Part shown: in pieces, positions 39,101 to 51,197 of the stretch
Numbering within the stretch: the stretch's first letter is position 1
How the letters are laid out: every line of letters begins with the position of its first letter
Assembly (NCBI GenBank): GCA_022749755.1
Contig: CM040446.1
Span: 13,912,367 to 13,976,366 of the forward strand
DNA length: 64,000 nucleotides
DNA from: Azadirachta indica
Lineage: Eukaryota; Streptophyta; Magnoliopsida; Sapindales; Meliaceae
Reading direction: 5' to 3'
Position numbers and translations under genes: made by a program
The notes under the pieces: model-generated
Told to the model about the DNA's origin: nothing
Seen by the model: the letters and a program-made list of their open reading frames with translations, nothing else
Databases searched by the model: none

Positions 39101-39133
39101 CGGCAGAAATCACAATCAATATCTGCTTCATAA
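36115..39133 (+). CDS. CoAc: Mitochondrial coenzyme A carrier (SLC25 family)
   Basis: Seven exons (36115-36306, 36767-36852, 36940-37147, 37893-38025, 38392-38576, 38803-38931, 39032-39133) join in frame to 344 residues. Three mitochondrial-carrier repeats are clear from their signatures PLERIK, PLDLAR and PLDVVR, each starting a transmembrane hairpin; the matching second-half motifs GFYKGNG, ALYRGVGPTL and [10 protein letters not shown] are present. The text [20 protein letters not shown] and the overall length resemble Arabidopsis CoAc1/CoAc2 and the Graves disease carrier, which import CoA across the inner mitochondrial membrane. The ATG at 36115 is chosen; a TTG five codons upstream is in frame but is not a normal start. 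Substrate is inferred from family resemblance. The symbol is generic: I cannot say whether it is CoAc1 or CoAc2. Confidence 0.92.
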
Positions 39134-39339
39134 ACGATCGAGTCATTAGACATGTAGAAGTACGTTTACGGTTTTACTGATTTGAAAGTAGCTCATTTAT
39201 ACTGATTAAAGATGTGTCTTTCTGTGTAGAGAAAAAGTAATTTACTTTGATTCACTGAATCTTTAGAAAAGAAATCGATGATTTTCCAGCTCAAAAGTTC
39301 TATCATCCATTTGAGGTGGATAATAAATTTAGAAGGGTG
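39134..39339 (+). other. 3' flank of the CoA carrier
   Basis: Likely 3' UTR; AATAAA-like AATAAATTT at about 39322 could be a polyadenylation signal. No other feature. Confidence 0.4.
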
Positions 39340-39590
39340 AATGCCCATTATTTCTCTATTTTTTTAGGTAATATTTTATTATTTTCTTATATTTTTTTGT
39401 AATATTCTATCACCTCTTGATTTTTATTTTTTTTTTTATTTTATTCTTCAATTTAATTAATTTATAAATAATAAAATTAAAAATATTAAAGGATAAAATT
39501 GAAATTTAAAGAATGATGAGTAATAACAAAAAAAAATATAAAGAGATAATGGAATATTACATAAAAAAAAGAAGGGGTAATAGGTATTTT
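39340..39590. mobile_element. ~250-bp foldback MITE downstream of the CoA carrier
   Basis: The left half (AATGCCCATTATTTCTCTAT..., GTAATATTCTATCACC, TTCAATTTAATTAATTTATAAATAATAAAATT) and the inverted right half (AATACCTATTACCCC..., GTAATATTCCATTATC, TTAAATTTCAATTTTATCC) match with scattered changes. The element is therefore almost entirely two inverted arms. It is non-coding; no target duplication is certain. Confidence 0.7.
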
Positions 39591-40612
39591 TATTATTTGG
39601 AATAATTAACAGTGGTGAATATGATGCTGCCACGTTGATGTGGGGCTGTAGCAGCTAAACTTTTCAACGTTAAATTTGGATTGACCGAGTATCCGATTGC
39701 GAATTGGTCTAACTTACGAAATGATGTATACGCTAGTCATGCTAAGCTAATCAGATAGGACCACGGCGGACTTGAAACATCTCCAAAATGGAACGCATAA
39801 TTTGTATTACGGAAACCGTATTTAACTCCTCCAGCTACTATCTTTATAATCACTAAAGCCAAGTGGATTGACTATGGAGAAGCATCAGACACGGCTTTTA
39901 AGAGCAATCAAATGGGCTCTGCTGGGTGGTTGACGCTGCCATTCTGTTCCTGTATCATCCATGAAACAAGTTGAGACATATATAATAAAGAATGTGATTG
40001 CAACGTCGCACCAACTTAACAAGGAAGTTGACCTGTACGGTTTTACCGTCCTATCCTATTGCACGATAATAATAACTACTAGTGTAAACCATAACATAAT
40101 TCGGTTCGGTAATACTTTACTGTTATGTCAATATGTCACATTTTTAATAAACTACGAGGGTAAAATTTTAGACCGTAACGTCGTATCTCGTATGCCCTGC
40201 CTTACGGGGTAGGTTAGGATAAGTGTAATTTCAACGCAAAAGCTGGCGTATCCATCTTCCACTTTCAATTCAATCCAGTTATAAACAATATTTTAGGAAG
40301 CAAAGTCAAAAAAATTATCTCCAGTTGTCGTGAGTTGAAATCAAATATTGATGTGCAGAATATCTACAGTCGTATGCAGAGTCACTAAAAGGCCCACATT
40401 GCACGTCTTGTTTTGCCCATACAAAGCATGCTTAGTTTGTCGGTGCTTCGTCTATCTTTCTCTCAAACTTCCATGAAGGTACTGTATTTAGATAAATTCG
40501 ACTTGTTTACCTTTTTTCACGCATCAACTTTGATTTTTTTATGGTCTTCATTGTTGTCCATATACAGAAAGTAAACCTTTGATTATTCCAGCTGCATGCC
40601 ATAGCCAACCAC
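39591..40612. other. Intergenic DNA, promoter side of the IQM gene
   Basis: More balanced base composition than other spacers. An open frame at 39961-40212 resembles no protein I know. No further feature recognised. Confidence 0.45.
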
Positions 40613-40620
40613 TATAAATA
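40613..40620 (+). promoter_or_regulatory. TATA box of the IQM gene
   Basis: TATAAATA within CCACTATAAATAGGCTG. A start site near 40645 would give a leader reaching the ATG at 41430. A likely 5' UTR intron begins around GTTTTAG|GTGAGAGG (about 40727) and ends at GTGAGCAG|GTTGATAG (about 41381). Confidence 0.6.
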
Positions 40621-41429
40621 GGCTGATAAACTTGTCAGTCGCTTGTGCTGAGTGGTCTTGCGCTTTCTTTGTAACTCGAGATAGATAAAGAGAGAGGTGT
40701 TTTGGAACTCCTGCCGTGAAGTTTTAGGTGAGAGGTCTTGAGTCCAGTCCTTGTGAATTTTCATATTCTCAACTATATTGAAATGGGTATTTGGTTTAAT
40801 TAACTGATTGCACACTGAATGATGCATTTGGGTTCTTATAGTTTTGGTTGTGTTTGGATATATGTATTTTGAATCGTTTTTTAATTGATTATTCTTGATG
40901 GGTTACATATAGTTCTATCTCTGATTCGTTATACTTTCATGATGAAAAATGAAAGCTTAAAGCTGTTTGATTCATCGCTCAAGTGGGGCATTGAAATGTC
41001 TCTTGATGCTTGATTATTTTTTCTTGTTCTCTTTCTTACTTTAAAGTAAAACTAAAACAAATTTGAGTCATGGGTATGCTACTTCACTATTCCACAACTG
41101 GTTTCTGACCTCAAAAAATCAAGATGAAATAAAAATGAACTGTATTATTCGTCATTTTCAGTTCCATCTCATTTATCTTATCTTGTTCTTTTGTTATGTT
41201 TTAAGACTTTCTATTTTCGCAAAGTTGTTATCGTTCTAGCCAAGCAATTTCATTTTCTAGTTTTTAATCACAGAAGATGAATATACATCAATATTGACTG
41301 TCTTTTCTCCATTTGCTTTCCCTTTTCCTATGCAATTCCCAAAATTTAATAAGTATCATGTTCTTCATTCTGGTGAGCAGGTTGATAGTTCTGGTGCCAC
41401 ACGCTGAAGCCATTTATTGATTTTAGTGA

Positions 41430-44090
41430 ATGGGTCTCTCTCTTTCCTTTCTCTTCCCCACATGGAACGATATTTTTCGTAAGTATTTCGGTTTTACAAA
41501 CACGGTTGAAAAAGTCATCCGAAGGTCCACAAGCTTTAAAACAAAAGGCGGAGAGATGGCCTTGAGAACAAAAAGCTTCAAAAAAGAAGATTTAGAAACC
41601 ATCAGGAAGTTTGACGGGTCAGACAAAATCATGGCAGAGATGTGTATAAGCTTCAAGAGCTGGGATTCCGGGAAAGCAGAGCTAAAAGTATTTGAGTCAT
41701 CTAAAGAAGAAGTTTCTCACAAAGAGAGCTCAAATTCAATTGTTTTGAAGGATAAATTTCACGAAAATGTTAAAATAAATAAACCAAAAATATTGCTCCC
41801 TGAACCGGTGAAAATTTTCTCTCCGAGGCCTGTCAGTGAGCTTGATGCTGCCGCCACTAAGCTTCAAAAAGTCTACAAGAGTTACAGGACAAGAAGGAAC
41901 CTTGCAGATTGTGCAGTTGTGGTTGAGGAGCTATGGTTTGTTTCTTGATAATTTGAATTTCTTGGTATTTGATTGAGTGTGTTGTTATTTAATTTCTTTT
42001 AACTGTTTCTTATATTCATTTGCTTGTCATATAGGTGGAAGGCACTAGATTTTGCAGCGTTGAAACGAAGCTCGGTGTCTTTCTTTGACATTGAGAAGCC
42101 AGAAACTGCAGTTTCACGTTGGGCACGTGCTAGAACACGAGCAGCTAAGGTAATTATTGGTTTTTCACAGCTAAGTCACAGAAATGTGTTTTGTCTGCAA
42201 TTTACGAGATTCATCATTTTGTCCTCTTTTTGCAGGTGGGGAAAGGTTTATCCAAGGATGAGAAGGCTCAGAAACTAGCCCTGCAACACTGGCTTGAAGC
42301 TGTAAGCCCATACGCTTCCATCACAAATCTTATCAACTGCTGTGCTTTTATAATTACACAATTTAATTTTCTCATTCTATTTTGAGTTGTCTTTGGAAAA
42401 GTCCATTGGCATAATTTAACTAAGTGTTTTACCGAAAATTGGGAGACATTAAAAATTTCCTTTGAAGCTTCAGTTACTGCCTCAAGAAATATTTTACTAT
42501 GTCGTGTCAAATCATTTGAACTGTATTGTTGTAGCATTTCAAAATACACAATATATCAATAAAAAATAGGCACTGGTCATAAATTTGATTAGTTTTATGA
42601 AACAGAATTCATTGGAGGCCGTTTATCTGATGGCTTAGCAAAATTATGAGGCTTAATTGATTCTTTTATATTTTCCAGATTGATCCACGCCATCGTTATG
42701 GACACAATTTACATTTCTACTATGATGTCTGGTCTAGCAGTAAGAGCACCCAGCCTTTCTTCTACTGGTAAAATAAGCTCATTGACAACCAATTTACGTG
42801 ATTCAGTTATATGCAAGTGAAGCTTTACCCTTCTTTCACTGCTTCATTCTCAACTTAATTTCCTTTTGAAATGAAGGTTGGATGTCGGCGATGGTAAAGA
42901 AGTGAACCTCGAGAAATGTCCAAGGAATGTTCTACAACGTCAATGCATTAAATATCTTGGACCAGTAAGTTTTGTCCCTTGGCAGCATTTCATGTATCTC
43001 TCCCATCTCCAAAACCCTATTTAATTTAACAGATGTATTTTTGCATGTGGTCTATTTAAAAGATTTTGTGATTTCGGTCATGACATCTTTATTTTGCTGG
43101 CACTTGCAGAAAGAGAGGGAAACATTCGAAGTGGTTGTGGAAACCGGAAAGCTTATTTACAGGCAAACTGGGGTGCTCGTTAATACCAGTGAGGATTCTA
43201 AATGGATTTTTGTGCTGAGCACATCAAGAGCCTTGTATGTGGGACAGAAGAAGAAGGGCGTTTTTCAGCACTCAAGTTTTCTGTCTGGAGGAGCTATAAC
43301 GGCTGCTGGAAGGCTGGTAGCTCATGATGGAATTCTTGAGGTATGTTAATGGCTGTACCGATAACCAGTCATTTACTTAATTCTCATTTGTCTTCTTGAA
43401 CTAATTTTTCATGCATTCTTCAGGCTATATGGCCATACAGTGGTCACTATCTCCCAACAGAAGAAAATTTTAAGGAATTTATCAGTTTCCTGGAGGAGCA
43501 CAGCGTGGACTTGACTAATGTCAAGGTACCTAGATATTCAGGCCTAAAAAGTCCCTTTTCTAGATTGGCAAAGGCTGTTTCCCAAAATTGTTTACTTCAA
43601 AAATAATTTGTGTTCATTTCTTCTGCAGAGATATGCAATAGATGAAGAGAGCTCCTCATTTAAGGTTACTTCTTTAGAGTATAAGCCAAAGGAGGCTGAG
43701 GATCTTTCCACTGTTGCAAAATCATCAAATTCAGATGCTGTGGATGTTAGCCAGGCAATGAGTGACACATTGGCCACAACTGATCACCAACAAGACAAGA
43801 TAGGCGCGAATGCAGCGAATGTGGAAGCACCAGCGTATGACTTGGCAAAGCGATTGTCATGCAAGTGGACTAGTGGAGTTGGGCCTCGCATTGGGTGTGT
43901 GAGGGACTATCCAACGAATCTACAGTGTCAGGCACTTGAACAAGTCAATCTATCACCTAGAGTCACTCCAGGGAGCACGAGGAAACCTGCTCCAATTCCT
44001 TCACCGCGACCTAGCCCAAAAATCCGCGTCTCACCGAGGCTTGCATACATGGGAATGCCTAGCCCAAGGGTATCAGTTGCTGCTACTTAG
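41430..44090 (+). CDS. IQM-family calmodulin-binding protein
   Basis: Eight exons (41430-41935, 42035-42149, 42236-42301, 42679-42767, 42877-42964, 43110-43340, 43424-43525, 43629-44090) give 552 residues. One IQ motif, [12 protein letters not shown] (about 145-156), should bind calmodulin without calcium. Around and after it is the plant-specific IQM core: [60 protein letters not shown] and [21 protein letters not shown]. The C-terminus is Pro/Ser-rich ([19 protein letters not shown]). IQM proteins act in calcium signalling; IQM1 is known to bind catalase 2 in stress and stomatal responses. By the recalled Arabidopsis order beside IQD6 and MAX1 it would match At2g26190 (IQM4), but I leave the number open. 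Confidence 0.92.
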
Positions 44091-45781
44091 ACTTGACTTG
44101 TTGCATTCACAAAACCGCCAAGGACAAGTGGGCACCTGATGTGCCAAAGAGTTTTTGTATTGAAAATGTTTAGTTAAATAGGTGGCCTGCGTTCATTGTT
44201 CTTTGATTAATTTTTTTATTTAACAGTTAACATAAATTGGCTTACCTTTACCCAATTCTTTTTGGAAGTTGTGAATATGCTGTTGCATTGTAATTTTGGA
44301 AAGTTCTTGATAAATGCGAAGATCGTTCCTCCTCTTGTTCCTCCGTTGCTTTCTCTCGTTTTTTTTCGTCTTTTTTATTTTTTTTTATTTTTTATTTTTT
44401 ATTTTTTAATTTTAAGGGCTCGCTTTCTTTAGGGTGGACTCATAAGTTTTGTGCTATTTCTAGGCGGCTATTCAACGAAGAAAATTCGAAAATTGGCACG
44501 TGAGACAAACATTAACATTGATCATGTGGACTTTCATTGAACTCTGTGTTTGACTATTGACTTCGAACATTGACGAATGGCATTTCTTTTGGGCTACTCG
44601 ACGCATGAAAGGTCGGGTCAAACCTGGTCCAGGCCCAAATCAACAATTAAATTAACTGCAACCTCCTATGGTGTATTTCTATGTACTCCAGCACATTTTC
44701 TTCAAACTGAAAACTTTCGAATTCCCGAGTATTGTCTACGCATATATATCAGTGAAGACTCCAGAAAATGTCCCAATTCCCATATGTAATATGTAATCAT
44801 TATTATTATTGGCAAGAGGTGTGAAATGAACTTGCTTTTATGCCATTAAAAATTGCCCACCAATCAAAATTATAGTGAAAAACAGTGTTACTTTTTTCAG
44901 AAGATTTCAAATTCCCAACGTTGCATGTGCCATTTTGGACATGCATGTTTGTAATGTGGACATGTTACACACTTAATTTGCGACTGCCTGCCAGTAATCC
45001 AATCATGTTAATTCAAAAATTTTTGTCTCTTACTGTAAAGATGTCAGGCATTTATTTGAATTTCTACCAGTAAAAAACCTTTAAACCATCAGATAACACG
45101 TGTCCCAATCAGCACTTCTAAAGTGGGCCCTTTAAAGATCAGAAGCCACTTGTATTATTTTATAATATTGCTGTGAACACACCAAATCGTTCACGCACTG
45201 ACTTGGGTGATCCTTTGTCGGCTAGCATGTTGTCTTTACCTTGTAATCTTTTCATGTAAATGTAAATTGTAATGTTCTGAGTAACTAAAGGGGACGTGAC
45301 TTTTCATGATTTCTTGCAAAGTTAGTGGGCCTGGTTTCGTAATATTGCAGCAAATACACGGACAAAAAGTCTCAGTTTTTCCAAGGATTCGAGCGGGACG
45401 ACTCTATATTTCTGTTTTGTTGTTTATGTTTGAATTTCAAATATCGAACGGTTCAATGTTGGTCCATGTATTGTAGCCTACTAATCCACTGAAACAACCC
45501 ACTTCCCCATCTCTCTCGGTCTCTGGTTTCAGCGGTTTTTTAGATTAAGTGGTTTCGGCATTCGGGTATTACCCATTTTGTCTTTTGATTTTTCTGTAGA
45601 TTTTAGAGTTTCTTTCTTCTGGCTTCCAAGTTTCAACCTTCCATTGTTGTCACGTTTTGTTCTTTGAATCTATCCTTTCTTTTTTTGTCTCTCAACCTAG
45701 ACAAAGTGTGTTCTTTGAACTCCCGTATTGAAGAGTCACATTGTTACTTCCTGGTTCATCTCAAGCAAGACCACTTCATTA
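44091..45781. other. Intergenic DNA between the IQM and IQD genes
   Basis: Starts with the IQM 3' UTR and a long T/A run (about 44357-44410). Two CACGTG G-boxes (about 44496 and 45098) may belong to the IQD promoter. The last 250 bp is pyrimidine-rich leader-like sequence. Confidence 0.45.
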
Positions 45782-47889
45782 ATGGGTGCTTCGGGAGGGA
45801 AGTGGGTTAAAGCTCTTATAGGTCTCAAAAAGCCTGAAAAGGACGACCAAGTAAGTTGCATTCATTAGAAGTCCTCTTCTTCTTCTTCTCTTCTTTTCTT
45901 TTTCTTCGTCATGTACATATATTTAGTATTCATTACTCGACTTTTTCTCTATAGGAGAAGGTGGCATATAAGGGCAAGAAATGGAGGTTGTGGAGGAGCT
46001 CTTCAGGGGATATAGGGTCTTCATGGAAGGGTTTCAAAGGTAACCACAAAGCAGCATCAGAAGGCTCGGATTCTTCACCGGCAACTGATGCATTCACAGC
46101 TGCCATGGCCACAGTGGTTCGTGCACCTCCTAAAGATTTCAGGGTTGTTAGGCAAGAATGGGCTGCTATCCGGATTCAAACTGCTTTTCGTGGCTTCTTG
46201 GTAAGTTTTGTTTCTTTCACATTTTTTTCTTTTCTGTTTGTCCGTTGGGCAATGTTAGAGATAAGAAAGCTGAATATATGTCTCAAGTTGGACTTTGCAC
46301 ACTGATAAGGTTTCATAGATCTGCACAAGCACAACACTAAACACTGACAAAGGTGGTATACAGTGGATCTGAACTATGTATGAAATTAGTCTGTAGTTTG
46401 ATTTATGCATTTGAGGTCGCAGTTTCATGTTACTCTATTGCGTCATACTATCCAATAATTTAGAGGGCATGATAGCATATTCCAAAAGTTACTGAAATTC
46501 TGGTATGGGTTATGCAGTAGCGAACACTACTCTAGCTGGACTACATGGCTAAGGAATCAACCTTTAAAACATATTTGCTTCTATTGTTTCGCATTACTAT
46601 GTTGGGTTTTGAGGAAAATTATTTCATTTTGAGTGTTGTCTAAATACATTTGTAGGCAAGAAGGGCTTTGAGAGCCTTGAAAGGGGTGGTGAGACTTCAA
46701 GCTCTTGTTCGTGGTCGACAAGTGAGGAAGCAGGCAGCTGTGACACTTAGGTGCATGCAAGCTCTTGTTCGAGTTCAGGCCCGAGTTAGGGCACGTCGTG
46801 TGCGAATGTCCATAGAGGGGCAGGCTGTGCAGGACATGCTCAATAAAAGATGCAGCAAAGCTGATATCCTGAAAGACGCTGAGGTAACTTGAATGTTCAC
46901 AATGGTAGCTAATTTAATTTATTTGTTTTTAAATGAAAATCTTTGGTTCATAGTCCTGCTCAGTTTATAAAATTTTCAAGTTATGCTCTTGTACAATTTC
47001 AGGAAGGGTGGTGTGATAGCAAAGGAACATTGGAAGATATCAAGGCAAAGATTCAAATGAGGCAGGAAGGTGCCTTCAAGAGAGAAAGAGCAATTGCATA
47101 CTCTCTTGCTCAAAAGGTATAAGAATAAATGTATTCTTGAGTTTCAAGTACTATTGTCTTTTGCCCAAGCAAGGAATTGTAATAATTCTTTTGCAGCAAT
47201 GGAGTTCAAACCCAAATGCAAACAGCCGAACAAATGGCTCTGTTTCCTCTCTCAAGAATCAAGAATTTGACAAGAACAGCTGGGGATGGAGTTGGCTAGA
47301 ACGCTGGATGGCAGCCAGGCCATGGGAGACTCGATTGATGGAACAGTCACATGCTGACCCCTCAGGGATTACTCCACCCTCGAAGAGTTGTGCCGATTCA
47401 CTTGTGGGTGCACGTTCTAAATCTTCAGAACCATGCTCAGTGAAGATCAGAAAGAACAATGTTACCACTAGGATTTCTGCAAAACCTCCATATACGGGAC
47501 AAGTTACTCGTTCTTCTTCGAGCCCAAGTTCTGAGTTTCGATATGATGAGAGCTCAGCTTCATCATCAATATGCACTTCGACAACTCCAGTCTCTGGCTT
47601 GACTTCAGATAGAACAGAGGAGACTGGGAGTAGTAGGCCAAACTATATGAACCTCACTGAGTCAACAAAGGCAAAGCAGAGAATCAATTATTTGTCTCAC
47701 AGAGTTCAAAGGCAGTCCATGGACGAGTTTCAGTTCTTGAAAAGATCCGCAGCATTCTCTAATGGGGATTCAAAAAGTAGTGCTGGTTCTGAACCTTCAA
47801 CAAATATGTCTAGGCCATTTTACCTGCCTACTCGATTGGATAAGAGCTCAATGAGACAAAGGGAGCCGGGAAACTTCTTGTATGATTAG
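45782..47889 (+). CDS. IQ67-domain calmodulin-binding scaffold (IQD, IQD5-8 group)
   Basis: Five exons (45782-45850, 45955-46200, 46656-46883, 47003-47116, 47197-47889) give 449 residues. [17 protein letters not shown] is the usual basic IQD N-terminus. The IQ67 domain (about 93-160) has [39 protein letters not shown] and a third copy [17 protein letters not shown], split by the conserved phase-0 intron after GFL. The C-terminal half is Ser/Arg-rich and ends [14 protein letters not shown] proteins bind calmodulin and kinesin light chain-related proteins and associate with microtubules, membranes or nucleus. Its place between IQM and MAX1 mirrors, as I recall, Arabidopsis IQD6 (At2g26180). It converges on MAX1 with 440 bp between stop codons. 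Confidence 0.93.
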
Positions 47890-48328
47890 ATGGATTGTTA
47901 TGCTTTCTGAAGTTCAACAGCTTGTTGTTCTCTGCTATTGGGAATGTGCATGAAGTTAGTAGCAGTTGTTCTATGATTAAGCTGTGTATTAAAACAGCCC
48001 AAAAGTCTTTTGGATAAAGATTTAAGGGTAGTTTAGTTTGTAAAATATTTCATTTTATGGTGTTTGAATTGAAGTATTTTCTGCACTTTATGCTTGGATT
48101 AGCTTTTACGAATCTGGCTGCACAGTCGAAAAATCCATCAAAACGAAATACTGTTTCATCTCTAGGCACTATTTCAACTTTGATAGAGTTTACATGCTAG
48201 GACTATGATTTCACAAACTTGAACTACTTAATCCTTTATAAAGTTAAGAATATCTGAAGCAAATTATCCCAATTATTTATGCGATGCAATAGCTTGACTG
48301 AGAAAAGTTCTACTGCATAGAACAACCT
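47890..48328. other. Short convergent spacer
   Basis: Contains the 3' UTRs of IQD (+) and the P450 gene (-). No additional feature seen. Confidence 0.5.
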
Positions 48329-51197
48329 TCATGTTCGTTTTATGGCTCTTAGCTTTACCCCGTGCTTGAAGTTGAGAACTATCCCATATTCAAGCTCCAA
48401 AGGTTTTTCCATATTGGGAGAGTGTCGAAATACATAATTCCTGTATAATTGTACCAACGAGAGCTTTATTTCTTGCAAGGAGAATTTCTGCCCAATGCAT
48501 GCCCGGGGTCCAATTCCAAAAGGTATGAGAGCATAAGGATGCCTTCGTTTCTCTTCTTCGCAATTTGGATCAAACCGCTCTGGCTTGAACTTGTCTGGCT
48601 CTGGGAAGTTCTTGGGATCTTTTGCCAGAACTCCAAGTGCTAGCCACACCCATGTGCCCTGCACATCCAAAAATAGACATAACGCGTAAACATGCGTATC
48701 CATCTATTCGTTGTCTAATATTCTAGTGTGATTGACAGTACCTTGGGAAGACGGTAACCTCCTATCTCCACTTCTTTTGATGTCTCTCTAGCTACTAGTG
48801 GAGATACTAGATAAAACCTCATAGCTTCTTTTATCACCTGCGATAAAATTTTATGGTTTCCCATTATTTGATTGGTCATTCCTGAGGAATAAGAATTAGT
48901 AGACTATATTCTTTTCCAAAATCGAAGTAAAATAAGACTTGCCTGATCAAGATAAGGAAATTTGTGTTGAAGATCATGAGCACTCGGCATTTTGTCACAT
49001 GGACCAAACCCATCAATCTCTGCAAGCAGCTTCCTCTCAACTTCTGGATGTCCAGCTACTAAATATACAACTGAAGACAATGTAAAAGATGTTGTTGCTG
49101 ATCCAGCTAGCAGGTGCTCGTAGGTAATTGCACTAATGTAGTCGGGGGTAAAAATATCCTTTGAGACAGTCTCTGACTCCCTTGCCTTCAATATTTGCGA
49201 CAGGAAGTCCTTTGAACCTTGCTTGTTCTCTATCATTCTCTTGGATACAATTTCATCAAGCCGGCCACTTAATTTCCGATTAGTCCTGTCAACTTTCCAG
49301 TCCATAGTGCCAGGTATTCTTTTAAGAAGCTGTCTAAATGGCTCTTGTAGTATGGGAACGAGGAGACCTAATATGATAGAAAAAGAACCTGATAAATCCA
49401 TCTTTAGTTGGGTTGTGGAGTAAATGTGCTGATTAATGAAGTCTGAAACTTCATTTCCATTGCCTTGATTATCAACACTGCCAATTGAGTCACTGATAGT
49501 TTGCGGTTTTGAGAGGTAAAAGTTGACACCAAAGGCTGCTTGTCCTATCACATCTGTGGCCAGTTTTAGAGACAGGTTGGAGAAAGTGACGTCTTCTTCG
49601 GAAGAATCAAGATTCTGGGTTGCTGAATCAATGAATGATTGCATGGTGGGCACTAGACTAGCCAGGTGAGATGGTTGGTACACTGATAATATTGTGTTTC
49701 GCATGGTCGACCATCTCTCATCCCTAAAATATCAATAAGAATGCAATTACATAGCCCATCTATATAATGAATGCTATGAATAAAAGGTCTTATGAACGAA
49801 GAGTGAGTGAGTACTTGGTGAAAAAAAGACCCTTTTGATGGAGAGGGGAAGCTGAAATGGGAGAGGGAATGCTTCTGTTTGGAACGTCTTTGAATTTCTT
49901 TATTCCAACTTCTCTACAAAGCTCTGGATCGGCTACTATTACCAACGGTTGCCTACCCATATGAAACCTGTTCCACGAAAATTGCATGTCCAATTAGTAC
50001 CTCCGTATCTTACTTTGTTGCCCAAAAACAGAATATCTGTCTTAGATAGTCTTAAAACTCATTAAATCTACAAGCATGGGCTTACTAGTAACATTTCAAT
50101 GACCGTTACCTAATTATACTAATTGAAAGAGCATTGTTAAGGGTTCTCTTATAAAAAATATTTGGTACAAAAACATCATCAAACACACGCTTAAGAACTT
50201 ATAATTTTGACTGAAGCAGACGAGTGGCAAAAGACAGACAAATTATATGCCCGAGCAAATCTGAGCAGCAATTAAACAAGGAAATAGTATTAATTTTCCA
50301 AGGTCAACACGGCATAGTGGGAGCATTTTTTTCACATTTGCGGCGTTCTCTTTCAGATTTCAAGTTCCAATTATCTGAGTTGCTGCCCTGTTTTAGCTAG
50401 TGAAGAGGAGGAAGCAAAAATCTGACTGATACTGTATATAGCCCTTCATCACAGTATCTGGGAGATAAAAGAGTTATCACATGATCATTTTTTTTTTTTG
50501 TTTATTTATAATATCTATAATCTATATGCTTTTCAAACTAGAGAATCGTCAAAAATGCTTTCAGAAGGCCTATATGGTGCTTCCGGAAAATGCTTTGCAG
50601 AGCGGAGCAAAAGCGTTAATAAGGTGGGGGGAAAAAACAAAGTGCAACAAGGACGTTCTAGTTCACCAGGATCTTCAGCTAGCTAAATGAACATAAATTG
50701 TCTGGAAACTATTATCAACGAAGAAAACCTCTTATATCATCAAAATCAACAAAATCATAGAAGAGTACAATCCCTAAGTCGCATCATTGATCGGTTAGTC
50801 AGGGAAGGTGCGGAATGGAGGGAATCCTGTTCCAAAGGCAATTTTAAAAAAAAAAAAAAAGTGTAAAACAAAGGTTCAATTCCCTTTTTCTTGTTATTGC
50901 AACATATCTACATCATGAAGAAAAGCTGCAAACTAACCTGAAAATAGGGCCATATCGTTTGGCAAGAATTGAAAACACATCAGGGCCATACTTTGCCATC
51001 AGGGGAAGGTGTCCTACCAGAGGGATTACTGGTGGGCCAGGAACTCTCCTAACTTTCCAGTATGGCCCATAAAGGTAGCCCAAAACTCCTACAAGAACTG
51101 CTAATACGGTGAAGATTGCTGATCCTACTGGATTACCTGTGAAAAACCACTCTTCGTTTATCAACAATCTTTGAAGAATTTCATCTACTAAGGCCAT
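48329..51197 (-). CDS. MAX1: Cytochrome P450 CYP711A (MAX1), strigolactone biosynthesis
   Basis: Five exons (51197-50938, 49967-49815, 49723-48943, 48837-48742, 48658-48329) give 539 residues. An N-terminal membrane anchor ([19 protein letters not shown]) precedes the Pro-rich hinge [15 protein letters not shown]450 hallmarks: I-helix AGSATT (about 344-349), ExxR as EAMR (402-405), PERF (456-459) and the haem-binding [10 protein letters not shown] with Cys about 484. Long blocks ([52 protein letters not shown]) match Arabidopsis MAX1 as I recall it. MAX1 oxidises carlactone to carlactonoic acid at the ER, a step toward shoot-branching strigolactones. Compared with the 522-residue Arabidopsis protein there is a short insertion around [10 protein letters not shown]. 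The third intron uses a GC donor (CAG|GCAAGT); intron 1 is 970 bp. Confidence 0.96.

Noticed and set aside
50481..50690. Small open frames opposite MAX1 intron 1
   Set aside because: Short, overlapping in two frames, and without any homology seen; intron noise.
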